DNA of 40,587 nt from Candidatus Avoscillospira avicola (GTDB lineage Bacteria > Bacillota > Clostridia > Oscillospirales > Oscillospiraceae), in NCBI GenBank assembly GCA_018712245.1, contig DVHE01000013.1:1-40587 (forward strand), written 5' to 3'. Below, one piece after another: positions 17,363-25,001 of the stretch (the first letter of the stretch is position 1; every line of letters starts with the position of its first letter). The position numbers were made by a program, and so were the translations under genes. The notes under the pieces are model-generated. The model searched no databases. It saw only the letters and a list, made by a program, of their open reading frames with translations, and was not told the origin of the DNA.

Positions 17363-18354
17363 GGGGCCACCTCCCGAATCTTGGGGTCAATGACGCCGTA
17401 GAGCAGGTTGGCGGCGGTGTTGCCCACGCAGACGAATATGGCCGAGATCAGGGTGATGCCCAGCAGCAGCGGCACGTCGGCGTTGAGACCGGCTGCCGCC
17501 GCCGCGCTGCCCAGGCCGGGGTAGCTGAATACGTTCTCCGCCAGCACCGAGCCGCCGAACAGCTCCGCAAAGGAGGCGAACTGGAGCGTCAGGGCGGGCA
17601 GGAGGATATTCCGAAGGCCGTGGCGCCGCAGCAGCGTCCAGGTGCTCTCGCCTCTGGCCCGGGCAAAGAGGACGTATTCCGAGTTCAGCACGTCGATGAG
17701 CTTTTGCCGGGTGTGGAGCGCGATATTGGCGAAGGACATCAGGCTCAGGGTGATGGCCGGCAGCGCCAGATGGTGCAGCCGCTGGCCCAGGGTGACATTT
17801 TCCTGGGTGACGCCGATGGGCGCGGAGAAGCCCGTGGGGAACCACTGGAGCCACACCGCGAAGATCAAGAGCAGCACCAGGCCCAGCCAGAAGGTGGGGA
17901 TGGAGGAAATCAGGTAGGAAATGCGCTTCAGGAGCCGATCCGGCCATTTTCCCTGGCAGATGCCCATGACGCAGCCCAGCACGAAGCCGAGGATGCCAGA
18001 GAGCACCCAGGCGCAGAGCATCAGCGCCAGGGAGTTGACAAACCGCTCGCCGATGATGTCCAGCACCGGGCGGCGGTAGAGGGCGGACTCGCCCCAGTTG
18101 CCCCGGAGCAGCTCTGAGAGCCAGTGGACATAGCGCTCCACCGGCGGCTCATTGACGCCCCAGTAGTCCTCGATCTCCGCCCGCTGCTCCGGCGAGATGG
18201 CTGTACCCAGCCCGAGAATGTACTGCTGTACCGGGTCCACCGGCGACAGGCAGACCAGCAGAAAGGCGACAAGGCTCACTGCCAGCAGCAGCGCGATGAC
18301 TTTGACGCCGTAGCCCAGCAGCGGACGCCCCAGGCGCCTCCAGAATTTCCGCAT
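17359..18354 (-). CDS. ABC transporter permease (NikB/DppB-like)
   Basis: Partner permease, 331 residues, with an N-terminal helix (18-38), the large extracytoplasmic loop typical of DppB/NikB (about 40-105), then five helices. LSPVDPVQQYI and the EAA-type loop ARARGESTWTLLRRHGLRN support the assignment. The start at 18354 is chosen over a TTG at 18372 because AAGGAG lies seven bases before it. It lies 28 bases after the binding-protein gene. Confidence 0.92.
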   Translation of the reverse strand: MRKFWRRLGRPLLGYGVKVIALLLAVSLVAFLLVCLSPVDPVQQYILGLGTAISPEQRAEIEDYWGVNEPPVERYVHWLSELLRGNWGESALYRRPVLDIIGERFVNSLALMLCAWVLSGILGFVLGCVMGICQGKWPDRLLKRISYLISSIPTFWLGLVLLLIFAVWLQWFPTGFSAPIGVTQENVTLGQRLHHLALPAITLSLMSFANIALHTRQKLIDVLNSEYVLFARARGESTWTLLRRHGLRNILLPALTLQFASFAELFGGSVLAENVFSYPGLGSAAAAAGLNADVPLLLGITLISAIFVCVGNTAANLLYGVIDPKIREVAP

Positions 18355-18382
18355 GGTGAAGCTCCTTTCCAAGGAAAATGGC

Positions 18383-19990
18383 TCAGCCCTCCGTCCAGGC
18401 CCACTGGCTGAGATTTTGGATCAGCGGCAGCCCGTGGCCATGGCCATGGATGGGCTGATCCCCGATGGACAGGCCGTCCCGGACGTAGGTGACGTGGTCC
18501 AGATTGACGATCCAGACCCAGGGGCAGGCCCCCTGCATGGCGGTGCCGGTCTCGCCGTCCCACTGGGCCAGCTGCCAGTATTCGTTGGCCTCCTCGGGGG
18601 TCAGGGCCTCCATGGCGGCCTGGAGATAGCCGTCGGTGATCTCGCTCTGATAGCCCTCGGGGTTATAGTAGTCCTCCAGCAGCGCGCCTTCGCTGCGGTA
18701 GAGGTAGTATGTCTCGTTGGGGCTGGCGGAACCCCAGCCCATCAGCACGGCCTGGGAGAACATCACCTGAGAGATCTCGTCCCAGCTCAGACCCTTGACG
18801 TTGACCTGGATGCCGATGGCCTGGAGCTGCTGGGCAGCCGCCATGCCCACGGCCTGGCGCACCGAGTCGCCGGTGGGGTAGACGCAGTCAAACTCCGCCT
18901 TGAGGCCGTCTTTTTCCACGATGCCGTCGCCGTCGGTGTCGGCCCAGCCGCCGTCTGCCAGCAGCTGCTTGGCGTAGTCCACGTCGGTCTCCAGCACCAC
19001 GGCGGGGTTGTTCCAGGGCATTCCGTCATTTTCCGAGTAGGCCGGGCGTCCGAAGCCGTTGAGGACGGTGTCCACGATGGCGGCCCGGTCAATGGCGTAG
19101 GCAATGGCCTGGCGAACCTCCAGGTTGCAAGTGACGTTGTTGCCGATGGGCGCGCCGTTCTCGGCGGTTTCCCCGGTGTCCGGCAGCATCGGCAGGGTGA
19201 AGCCCCGGTTGTCCGCCGAGGTGATGGCCTCCACGTGGTAGCCGGGCACCTCCGTCGTGCCCAGGGTGGCGGTGGAATAGGCCACGTCCACCTGTCCGGC
19301 CTGCACCGCCGCCAGGGCCGCGTCCTCGGACATGAAGACCACGGTGACGTTCCGGATGGCGGGGGCCTCGCCGTAGTAGTCTTCATTGGCGGTGAAGATC
19401 AGCTGCTCCTGGGGCCGCCACTCCACCAGCTTGTAGGGGCCGGAGCCGATGGGATTGCGGCCATAGTCGTCGGAGTAGGCGTGTTCCGGCACGATGCCCA
19501 CCGAGGCCAGGGTGTTGAGGAAGATGGAGGTGGGCTTTGTCAGGGTGATGGCCACGGTGGTCTCATCGACGGCCTCGGCCTTCTCCATATAGGTGAGGTC
19601 CACGCTGCCCTGGGCCGCCTTGGCCGTCTCCAGCGTGAAGGCCACGTCCTGGGCCGTGACCTGTTCCCCGTCGGTGAAGCAGGCGTCGTCCCGCAGGGTG
19701 AAGGTCCAGACCAGCCCGTCGTCGGAGAGGGTATAGCCGGTGGCCAGATCGTTTTCAAAGGTCAGGTCGGCGGTGTACTGCACCAGGGTACTCTGGACGA
19801 TGGGGGCATTGCCGTGGCCCCAGCCCTGGGTGGGGTCCAGCGTCTCCGGCTCGGAGCCGATGGCGATAACGACGCTGTCTCTGGCCTCGGGCCGCGCCTG
19901 TTCCTGGGTTTGGGCGGCCTGTCCCGCGGCGCAGCCGGTCAGCAGCACCGGGAGATACAGCAGCAGCGCTGTAAGGGTTTTCCGTTTCAT
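18383..19990 (-). CDS. extracellular solute-binding lipoprotein, peptide/nickel family 5
   Basis: Substrate-binding protein anchored outside the membrane and feeding the permeases. It is 535 residues. The signal peptide ends in the lipobox LLTGC with Cys20 lipidated. It has the family 5 features GSEPETLDP, a NPIGSGPYKLVEW region and a central ligand domain. The C-terminal part contains the histidine cluster IHGHGHGLPL, which could coordinate metal, so nickel or another metal-chelate is possible besides peptide. The start at 19990 has GGAAAGG upstream and gives a proper signal peptide; a frame to 20023 adds only polar residues. It is first in the operon and preceded by a structured leader. Confidence 0.88.
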   Translation of the reverse strand: MKRKTLTALLLYLPVLLTGCAAGQAAQTQEQARPEARDSVVIAIGSEPETLDPTQGWGHGNAPIVQSTLVQYTADLTFENDLATGYTLSDDGLVWTFTLRDDACFTDGEQVTAQDVAFTLETAKAAQGSVDLTYMEKAEAVDETTVAITLTKPTSIFLNTLASVGIVPEHAYSDDYGRNPIGSGPYKLVEWRPQEQLIFTANEDYYGEAPAIRNVTVVFMSEDAALAAVQAGQVDVAYSTATLGTTEVPGYHVEAITSADNRGFTLPMLPDTGETAENGAPIGNNVTCNLEVRQAIAYAIDRAAIVDTVLNGFGRPAYSENDGMPWNNPAVVLETDVDYAKQLLADGGWADTDGDGIVEKDGLKAEFDCVYPTGDSVRQAVGMAAAQQLQAIGIQVNVKGLSWDEISQVMFSQAVLMGWGSASPNETYYLYRSEGALLEDYYNPEGYQSEITDGYLQAAMEALTPEEANEYWQLAQWDGETGTAMQGACPWVWIVNLDHVTYVRDGLSIGDQPIHGHGHGLPLIQNLSQWAWTEG

Positions 19991-20120
19991 ATGAATTTTC
20001 CTTTCCTTTTTCGGCAGGAGCATATATAATGATAGTACGCCTGCCTATGTTTTTGCGACGGCGGTCGGCGCGCCCCGGGATTGTGCCAGCAGTCCCGGGG
20101 CATTTTGCGCCTTTATTATA
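19991..20120 (-). promoter_or_regulatory. promoter -10 and structured leader of the ABC importer operon
   Basis: On the minus strand TATAAT (20115-20120) is a consensus -10; the -35 is weak. The leader of about 115 bases can form a 9-bp stem (20072-20080 with 20093-20101) with a 12-base loop, extended by GGCGC/GCGCC (20067-20071 with 20107-20111) across a 5-base bulge. A second hairpin GGCAGG/CCTGCC (20013-20018 with 20040-20045) lies just before the ribosome-binding site. I do not recognise a known riboswitch class. Confidence 0.5.
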
Positions 20121-20601
20121 CTGAATTGATATCTCCGGCGGAAGCCCCCCCGGGGGATGAAAAATGACCGAAACCCGGCGGTTTCGGCCAAAAATCCTGG
20201 GAATATTGCGGCATGGGTGCTGATTACGGGCGCGAGGACGCGGCGGCGTATCGCGATTATTGCGGGCCCGGTTTGGCGGGGTGTGGGCCTACGGACCAGG
20301 TCGATGGTGCGTCGTAGGGGCGGCCTTCATGGCCGCCCAGGCAGGATTCTAATTCTCACCGCACCCCCGCCGAACGCCGTAGGGGCGGCTATCAGCCGCC
20401 CGAACAGGCCCGCGATTCGCGCTGTACTTCCGCTGAACCTTGCAGGGCGGTATGCCCTCATGCCGCCATGGCCATGCTGCGATGACCGGGGGCCTTGGTG
20501 GTTGCGGCGGTGCGGCACGGGCGGCTGATAGCCGCCCCTACGACGGAAAACGGCAGCGGGCGCGTCTGTAGGGGCAGCTGCAGTTTGATGCAGGTCCGCC
20601 A
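20121..20601. other. gene-free stretch with repeats
   Basis: Nothing coding is supported. GTAGGGGC-family hairpins occupy 20314-20338 (stem with GGCC arms), 20379-20401 (AGCC type) and 20519-20541 (minus orientation), plus a degenerate partial copy at 20568-20580. The remainder shows no recognisable structure. Confidence 0.65.
20314..20541. repeat. three GTAGGGGC-family hairpins
   Basis: 20314-20338 reads GTAGGGGCGGCC, loop, GGCCGCCC. 20379-20401 reads GTAGGGGCGGCT-ATC-AGCCGCCC. 20519-20541 is the same type in the opposite orientation. The first differs from the second by paired changes on both sides of the stem. Confidence 0.85.
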
Positions 20602-21042
20602 TTAGGGCCGGAACGCCACTTCAAATTCCTCACAGACCACCTGGGTCTCGGGGCCGAAGGGCAGCCCCGCTTCCCGGAGGCAGTCGGAGAAAAACGCTTC
20701 GTGGACCTGCCGCCAGTAGGCCAGGGACTTGTCCCCCTCCCCTTCCCGCCGGGCGTGGTCGGGGGTGACGGCGTCGAAGGCTGTGACATAGACCCGGGTG
20801 GTGCGCAGGACGCACACGGCCTCTTCCCGGGCGTTCAGCAGAACGTCATATCGCCCAGCCTGGGGCAGCGGTTCGCCCTCCAGGCTGTAGAGATCATAGG
20901 CGGACGAGGTGGCGGTCTTCTCCCCTGCCAGCACCAGCCGGGCCAGCTCGTCGGGGTCTCCCCCGAAGGCCCAGGCCTCATAGCTATCCTGCTCGATATG
21001 ATGGGCCGCGGCAAAGCGGGCCCAGAGTTCCTCTGCGGTCAT
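20602..21042 (-). CDS. ASCH domain protein
   Basis: Small cytosolic protein of 146 residues in the ASCH superfamily (PUA-like fold): GGDPDELARLVLAGEKTATSSAYDLY holds the conserved GxKxxT-type signature (GEKTATSS, about 40-47), and the CEEFEVAF end is also typical. ASCH proteins are thought to bind RNA, and some are amidohydrolases acting on modified nucleosides; the role of this one is unknown. AGGAGG lies before the ATG. It is the last of a six-gene minus-strand run, 24 bases after the GNAT gene. Confidence 0.85.
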   Translation of the reverse strand: MTAEELWARFAAAHHIEQDSYEAWAFGGDPDELARLVLAGEKTATSSAYDLYSLEGEPLPQAGRYDVLLNAREEAVCVLRTTRVYVTAFDAVTPDHARREGEGDKSLAYWRQVHEAFFSDCLREAGLPFGPETQVVCEEFEVAFRP

Positions 21043-21066
21043 GGAATATACCTCCTGTTACGTTTG

Positions 21067-21567
21067 TTATTGCGCTGCCGGGATCACATAGATATAGGAG
21101 CCGATGGAGTCGGCGTAGCACTCCTCGGTGAAGCCCAGCTTCTGAAACAGGCGGAGGCTGGGCTCGTTTTCCCGGTCGATCAGGGCCACGATCTCCAGCT
21201 GGGGATGCCGCGCCCGGGCGGCCTCCACCACGGCGGAGAGCATTTCATGGGCGTACCCCTGCCGCTGATACGCCGGAGCCACGGTGATGCCCAGAGTGAT
21301 GCAGCAGTCCTTGGGATTGTCGAAGTAAGAAAGCTCCCCTGCCAGCGTCCCGTCCGGCGTTCGAAGGGCGTAGTGCTGCTCCTCGGCCCTGGAGAGAAAT
21401 TGGTCCAGGGTGTGGCGGGCAATGTAGGCGTCGATGGCGTCGGGGGTGGTGTCGCTCCAGCGCTGATACCGGGCGCAGTCCGGGTTTTGGCGGATGGCGA
21501 CCAGGGCGGCGGTGTCGCCGCGGCGGAGATTGGTCAGCTGGAGCCGGTCTGTTTTGAGAAAGAGCAC
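21067..21567 (-). CDS. GNAT-family N-acetyltransferase
   Basis: Acetyl-CoA-dependent acetyltransferase, 166 residues, RimJ/RimL-like in its opening (TDRLQLTNLRRGDTAALVAI). The acetyl-CoA motif is VAPAYQRQGYAHEML (R/Q-X-X-G-X-A), followed by NEPSLRLFQKLGF. The start is GTG at 21567 with GGGAGG inside the 3' end of the upstream kinase gene. The acceptor (protein N-terminus, amine or antibiotic) cannot be deduced. Its position beside an APH-like kinase is noted. Confidence 0.88.
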   Translation of the reverse strand: MLFLKTDRLQLTNLRRGDTAALVAIRQNPDCARYQRWSDTTPDAIDAYIARHTLDQFLSRAEEQHYALRTPDGTLAGELSYFDNPKDCCITLGITVAPAYQRQGYAHEMLSAVVEAARARHPQLEIVALIDRENEPSLRLFQKLGFTEECYADSIGSYIYVIPAAQ

Positions 21568-21571
21568 AGAT

Positions 21572-22072
21572 TTATTCCCTCCCTGTGGAAAACCGGTCGA
21601 GAAACACGTCGGCCTCGGCCCGGCTGTGGAAGATGTGGATGGCGCGGTCCTGGTACCGCTCCAGCAGCGTGAGAATTTTCGGCCGGGTGATCTGGGGAAA
21701 GGCGCGGATAAAGTCCGCGAATTCCGGGTCCAGCTCCTCTTCCACCCATGGCATATCGGGGCGCACGGTGCCGATCCGCTGTTCTACGCTCTTAAGGCAC
21801 AGCTCCAGCGGGTAGTCCAGGAAAAATACCGTGTCGCAGGCCTGGAGCCGGACTTCCAGCGTCCGGGCATAGTTGCCGTCGATGATCCACTGATCCCCGG
21901 CCAGGGCGGCTTCGATCCGGGCATCCAGCGTTTCTGGGGAGACCCAGGTCTTGTCGGCGTTCCAGTTAAGCTGGTCGAGATAGATCAGCGGCAGGCCGGT
22001 GGCGGCCTGGAGCCGCCGGGCGAAGGTACTCTTCCCGCTGCCGGGGCAGCCGATGACGAGCGCTTTTTGCAT
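21572..22072 (-). CDS. P-loop kinase-like protein (topology modulation / adenylate-kinase-like)
   Basis: Small P-loop NTPase, 166 residues, with Walker A GCPGSGKST (8-16). Residues LIYLDQLNW and WIIDGNYARTLEVRL match the family usually annotated DNA topology modulation protein (FlaR-like), related to adenylate and shikimate kinases. The real substrate of this family is not established, and the topology name is historical. AAGGAGG precedes the ATG. It lies 20 bases after the APH-like gene and 4 before the GNAT gene, so it is cotranscribed. Confidence 0.85.
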   Translation of the reverse strand: MQKALVIGCPGSGKSTFARRLQAATGLPLIYLDQLNWNADKTWVSPETLDARIEAALAGDQWIIDGNYARTLEVRLQACDTVFFLDYPLELCLKSVEQRIGTVRPDMPWVEEELDPEFADFIRAFPQITRPKILTLLERYQDRAIHIFHSRAEADVFLDRFSTGRE

Positions 22073-22092
22073 GGTATCCTCCTTGATTCAAT

Positions 22093-22878
22093 TCAGCCGA
22101 AGACTTCGGCGGCGGCGATGACCTCCAGCAGCGGCTCGTTCAGCGCGTCTCGGCCGTAGGCGTCGAAAAAACGACTGCGGTACTGGTCGGTTTTCAAATT
22201 CCACCAGAGGGTCCAGGCCCCCCAGAAGAGGTCGATGTGCCGGCCTCCGACGCCGCCGCAGCCCACGTCGATAAAGCCCGACAGCGCCCAGTCCCGGAGC
22301 AGGATATTGGGAAGGCAGTAGTCGCCGTGGAGCAGGACCTTGCTCCGCAGGGCGTCCTTCCCCGCCGAGAACAGGGCGTAGGCCTCGTCCGCTGTGCGAA
22401 AGCCGAAGCTGTCCGGGGGTAGATCGCCCTCGAACTGGCCCGTGGCCCGGTTTTGCTCCACGGCGGCCACATAGTCGCCGGTCCGGTCCGGCACCGGGCA
22501 GCCGGTATAGTCGGTCTCATGGAGCTTCCGCAGCTCCAGGGCAATGGTGTCGCAGAGCCGTTTCGGGTCCTCCAGATACCGGGGCGCGATACAGTCCTCT
22601 CCGGGGACGGCGGCGGTCAGCAGCCAGTCCCGGTCCGAAGAGACATAGTCCAGGACCTCGGGCCCCAGGCCCTTGGCGTGGTAAAATCGGGCCATCCGTG
22701 CCTCCAGCGCCAGCTGGCCCCGGCCGGCGCGTTTCAGATAATACCCGCCGTCCCGGTCCAGATACAGCACCAAGGCCTGGGGTGAACAGGAGCTGTCATA
22801 GACGGCGGCGGCCTGGACCAGGGGCCGAAACTGGTCCGGGAGGTCCTCCGGCAGCTGCCGCAGGGGTGTTTTCTGCAT
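22093..22878 (-). CDS. APH(3')-like aminoglycoside phosphotransferase family kinase
   Basis: The 261 residues have the protein-kinase-like fold of aminoglycoside 3'-phosphotransferases. ATP-anchoring Lys49 is in YYLKRA; the catalytic loop is HGDYCLPN with Asp186 and Asn191; the metal-binding Asp204 is in SGFIDVGCGGVGG. APH(3')-II has HGDACLPN and GFIDCGRLGVADRY, so the catalytic loop is close but the downstream arginine/aspartate positions differ. It may phosphorylate an aminoglycoside or another small molecule. The ATG follows GAGGAGG. It is chromosomal, 27 bases after the methyltransferase gene, with no sign of mobility. Confidence 0.82.
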   Translation of the reverse strand: MQKTPLRQLPEDLPDQFRPLVQAAAVYDSSCSPQALVLYLDRDGGYYLKRAGRGQLALEARMARFYHAKGLGPEVLDYVSSDRDWLLTAAVPGEDCIAPRYLEDPKRLCDTIALELRKLHETDYTGCPVPDRTGDYVAAVEQNRATGQFEGDLPPDSFGFRTADEAYALFSAGKDALRSKVLLHGDYCLPNILLRDWALSGFIDVGCGGVGGRHIDLFWGAWTLWWNLKTDQYRSRFFDAYGRDALNEPLLEVIAAAEVFG

Positions 22879-22905
22879 GGGAATATCCTCCTCTGGTGGC
22901 AGGCA

Positions 22906-24291
22906 CTACGCGTCGGCTCTGACCAGGCGGGCGATGGTTTCCACATGGGCGCAGCGGGGGAACATATCGTAGGCCCGGGCGGTGGTCAGGCGGTAGCCCC
23001 GGGCGGTGAGATACTTCAAGTCCCGGGCCAGGGTGGCCGGGTCGCAGGAGATGTAGACGATCTTTTCCGGGGCCATCTGCACCATGGCGTCCATGCCGGC
23101 TTCGTCCAGGCCCTTCCGGGGCGGGTCCACTACGATGACGTCGGGGCGGATGCCCTCGGCGGCCAGCTGCGCGGCGGCCTGGGAGGCGTCAGCGCAGCGG
23201 AACTCGGCGTTTGTTAGGCCATTGCGCAGGGCGTTTTCCTTTGCGTCGGCCACGGCCTGGTCGATGATCTCCACGCCGATGACCCGCGCGGCCCGCCGGG
23301 CCAGCACCAGGGAGATGGTGCCGGTGCCGCAGTAGAGGTCCATGGCGGTCTCCTTCCCGGTCAGTCCGGCCAGCGCCACGGCGGCTTCGTAGAGCTGCTG
23401 GGCCTGGTCGTGGTTCACCTGATAGAAGGACCGGGGCGAGAGGCGGAAGCTCAGGCCGCAGAGCTGGTCTTCAATATAGCCCGGGCCGTAGAGCGTGCGG
23501 AAGCTGTCCCCCAGCACGGCGTTGCCCGGCTTCTTGTGAATGCTGAGCAGAACTGTCCCCAAGTTGTCCACACTTGTCAACAGGTTTTCAACAAGTGTAT
23601 TTTCTTGGGGAATCTGGTCGCCGTGGACCACCAGGCACACCAGCACCTGACCGGTGACGGCGGCGGTGCGGACGTAGATGTGGCGCACCAGTCCCTGGCG
23701 GGTCTTCTCGTCGTAGGCGGACACGCCGCAGGCGCGCATCCAGCGGACGACGGTCTCCTTGGCCCGATCCGCGGCGCTGCCCTGGATGCGGCAGCGGCCC
23801 ACGTCCAGCACCTGGTGGGTGCGGGGACGGAAGAAGCCCGCCGTGGCCTTGCCGTTGACCAGGGCCACCGGGTACTGGGCCTTGTTGCGGTAGCCGGTGC
23901 TTTGGGGGCTGGGGACGATCTCCACCGGCCCCACCTCCAGGCCGCCGATGCGGCGCAGGGCGTCCTCCACCCGCTGAGCCTTGGCATGGAGCTCCTCGGC
24001 ATAGTCCATATGCCAGAAGGCGCAGCCGCCGCAGCGCCCGGCGTGGGGGCAACCCGGCGCCACCCGGTGGGGGCTGGGCCGCAGCACCTCCAGCAGGCGC
24101 CCGTAGGCGGCGGTGTGTCCCAGGTGCTCAATCTTGGCCCGGACGGTCTCCCCCCGGATGGCACCGGCCACAACCACCGCCAGGCCCTCCACCCGGGCTA
24201 CGCCCTGGCCCTCGCTGGTGTAGCCGGTGATCTCCAGATCCACCACTTGGCCCAGGCGGACGGGATAGTCTCGCTGTTTCACGTGAAACAT
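22906..24291 (-). CDS. 23S rRNA (uracil-C5)-methyltransferase, RlmD/RumA family
   Basis: SAM-dependent enzyme making 5-methyluridine in 23S rRNA (U1939 and/or U747 type). It is 461 residues. An N-terminal TRAM domain (about 12-70) is followed by iron-sulfur cysteines Cys81, Cys87 and Cys90 (CPHAGRCGGC) with a fourth further on. The SAM-binding motif is DLYCGTGTISL, the catalytic motif is VVDPPRKGLD, and the nucleophilic cysteine is in YISCDPATLARDL. The ATG at 24291 overlaps the lipoprotein stop (TGATG). The first codons encode MFHVKQ because they are part of a perfect parS site. A GTG one codon upstream is an alternative start. Confidence 0.93.
   Translation of the reverse strand: MFHVKQRDYPVRLGQVVDLEITGYTSEGQGVARVEGLAVVVAGAIRGETVRAKIEHLGHTAAYGRLLEVLRPSPHRVAPGCPHAGRCGGCAFWHMDYAEELHAKAQRVEDALRRIGGLEVGPVEIVPSPQSTGYRNKAQYPVALVNGKATAGFFRPRTHQVLDVGRCRIQGSAADRAKETVVRWMRACGVSAYDEKTRQGLVRHIYVRTAAVTGQVLVCLVVHGDQIPQENTLVENLLTSVDNLGTVLLSIHKKPGNAVLGDSFRTLYGPGYIEDQLCGLSFRLSPRSFYQVNHDQAQQLYEAAVALAGLTGKETAMDLYCGTGTISLVLARRAARVIGVEIIDQAVADAKENALRNGLTNAEFRCADASQAAAQLAAEGIRPDVIVVDPPRKGLDEAGMDAMVQMAPEKIVYISCDPATLARDLKYLTARGYRLTTARAYDMFPRCAHVETIARLVRADA
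24275..24290. other. parS: second parS site, inside the start of the rRNA methyltransferase gene
   Basis: TGTTTCACGTGAAACA, identical to the site at 9364-9379. On the minus strand it immediately follows the A of the ATG, so the first six codons of the gene encode MFHVKQ. Two perfect copies 15 kb apart support an origin-proximal location. Confidence 0.95.
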
Positions 24292-24875
24292 CACTCCATT
24301 TTCAGATGTTCGCCGCTCTCCAGGTCAAAGTAGTCGGTGCGGCTGCTGACGACCGGCTCCTCTTCGCCGTACTGGGCGCTGACCTGGTAGGATACCACCA
24401 GCTGGCCCTCGGTCTGGCCGTCCACGGTGTAGCTGCCGAAGACGCTGGCCACGGTGTGCTGCTCCATGGCGGTGTTATACACCGTCTCCTGGGCGTAGAG
24501 GGTCAGCTCCGGGAGCAGTCCTTCATAAAAGCCGTTGATGGTCTCCGCGCAATCCAGGCCGCTGAACACCGGCAGGTCAAAGGAATACCCCACGGCGTCC
24601 TCCACCAGGCCGTCCTGCGGATTGGAGGTGCAGACCAGCTCCGCCGGCGCGGCCTCCAGCGTCTGGCCGGAGACGACGTCGGTCTCCATATCCACCACCT
24701 CCTGCTCCTGGTTTTCCGCAGGGGCCGTTTCCGCCGGCTGCGTCGGGGTGGTCTGGGTTTCGGCTTGGGTCTCGGACTGGTTGTCCGCAGCAGCGGGGGC
24801 CTGTGCCTGGCCGCAGCCCGTGAGAAGCGCCAGGGTCAGCGCCACACAGGGCAAAAATACATAGAATTTCTTCAT
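24291..24875 (-). CDS. hypothetical lipoprotein
   Basis: A 194-residue protein with a signal peptide and lipobox LLTGCG (lipidated Cys21), a low-complexity Ala/Gln/Thr/Glu linker (about 23-65) and a globular C-terminal domain of about 125 residues (from DVVSGQTLEAAP) ending in YFDLESGEHLKME. The end resembles the extracytoplasmic domains of PdaC/DUF3298-type proteins, but I cannot assign it firmly. The start at 24875 has AAAGGAG and gives the signal peptide; the frame to 24902 does not improve it. It is the first gene of the minus-strand run and overlaps the methyltransferase start. Confidence 0.75.
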   Translation of the reverse strand: MKKFYVFLPCVALTLALLTGCGQAQAPAAADNQSETQAETQTTPTQPAETAPAENQEQEVVDMETDVVSGQTLEAAPAELVCTSNPQDGLVEDAVGYSFDLPVFSGLDCAETINGFYEGLLPELTLYAQETVYNTAMEQHTVASVFGSYTVDGQTEGQLVVSYQVSAQYGEEEPVVSSRTDYFDLESGEHLKME

Positions 24876-24942
24876 AGGAATCTCCTTTATAGATAGAATC
24901 AACGGCCTTGCCGTGGCCCTATCTTACCATAAAACCAAACCG

Positions 24943-24971
24943 TTGACAATGGCAGAGGGCAGCCGCATAAT
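24943..24971 (+). promoter_or_regulatory. sigma-70-type promoter of the radical SAM gene
   Basis: TTGACA (24943-24948), a 17-base spacer and CATAAT (24966-24971). The start codon at 25002 with AAAGGAG follows, leaving a leader of about 25 bases. Confidence 0.75.
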
Positions 24972-25001
24972 AGAGGAAACAACCATGAAAGGAGCCGCGG
25001 C

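Noticed and set aside
18353-20029. 558-codon plus-strand frame opposite the binding-protein gene
   Set aside because: Shadow of a clear family 5 binding protein; no start signal and no recognisable domain.
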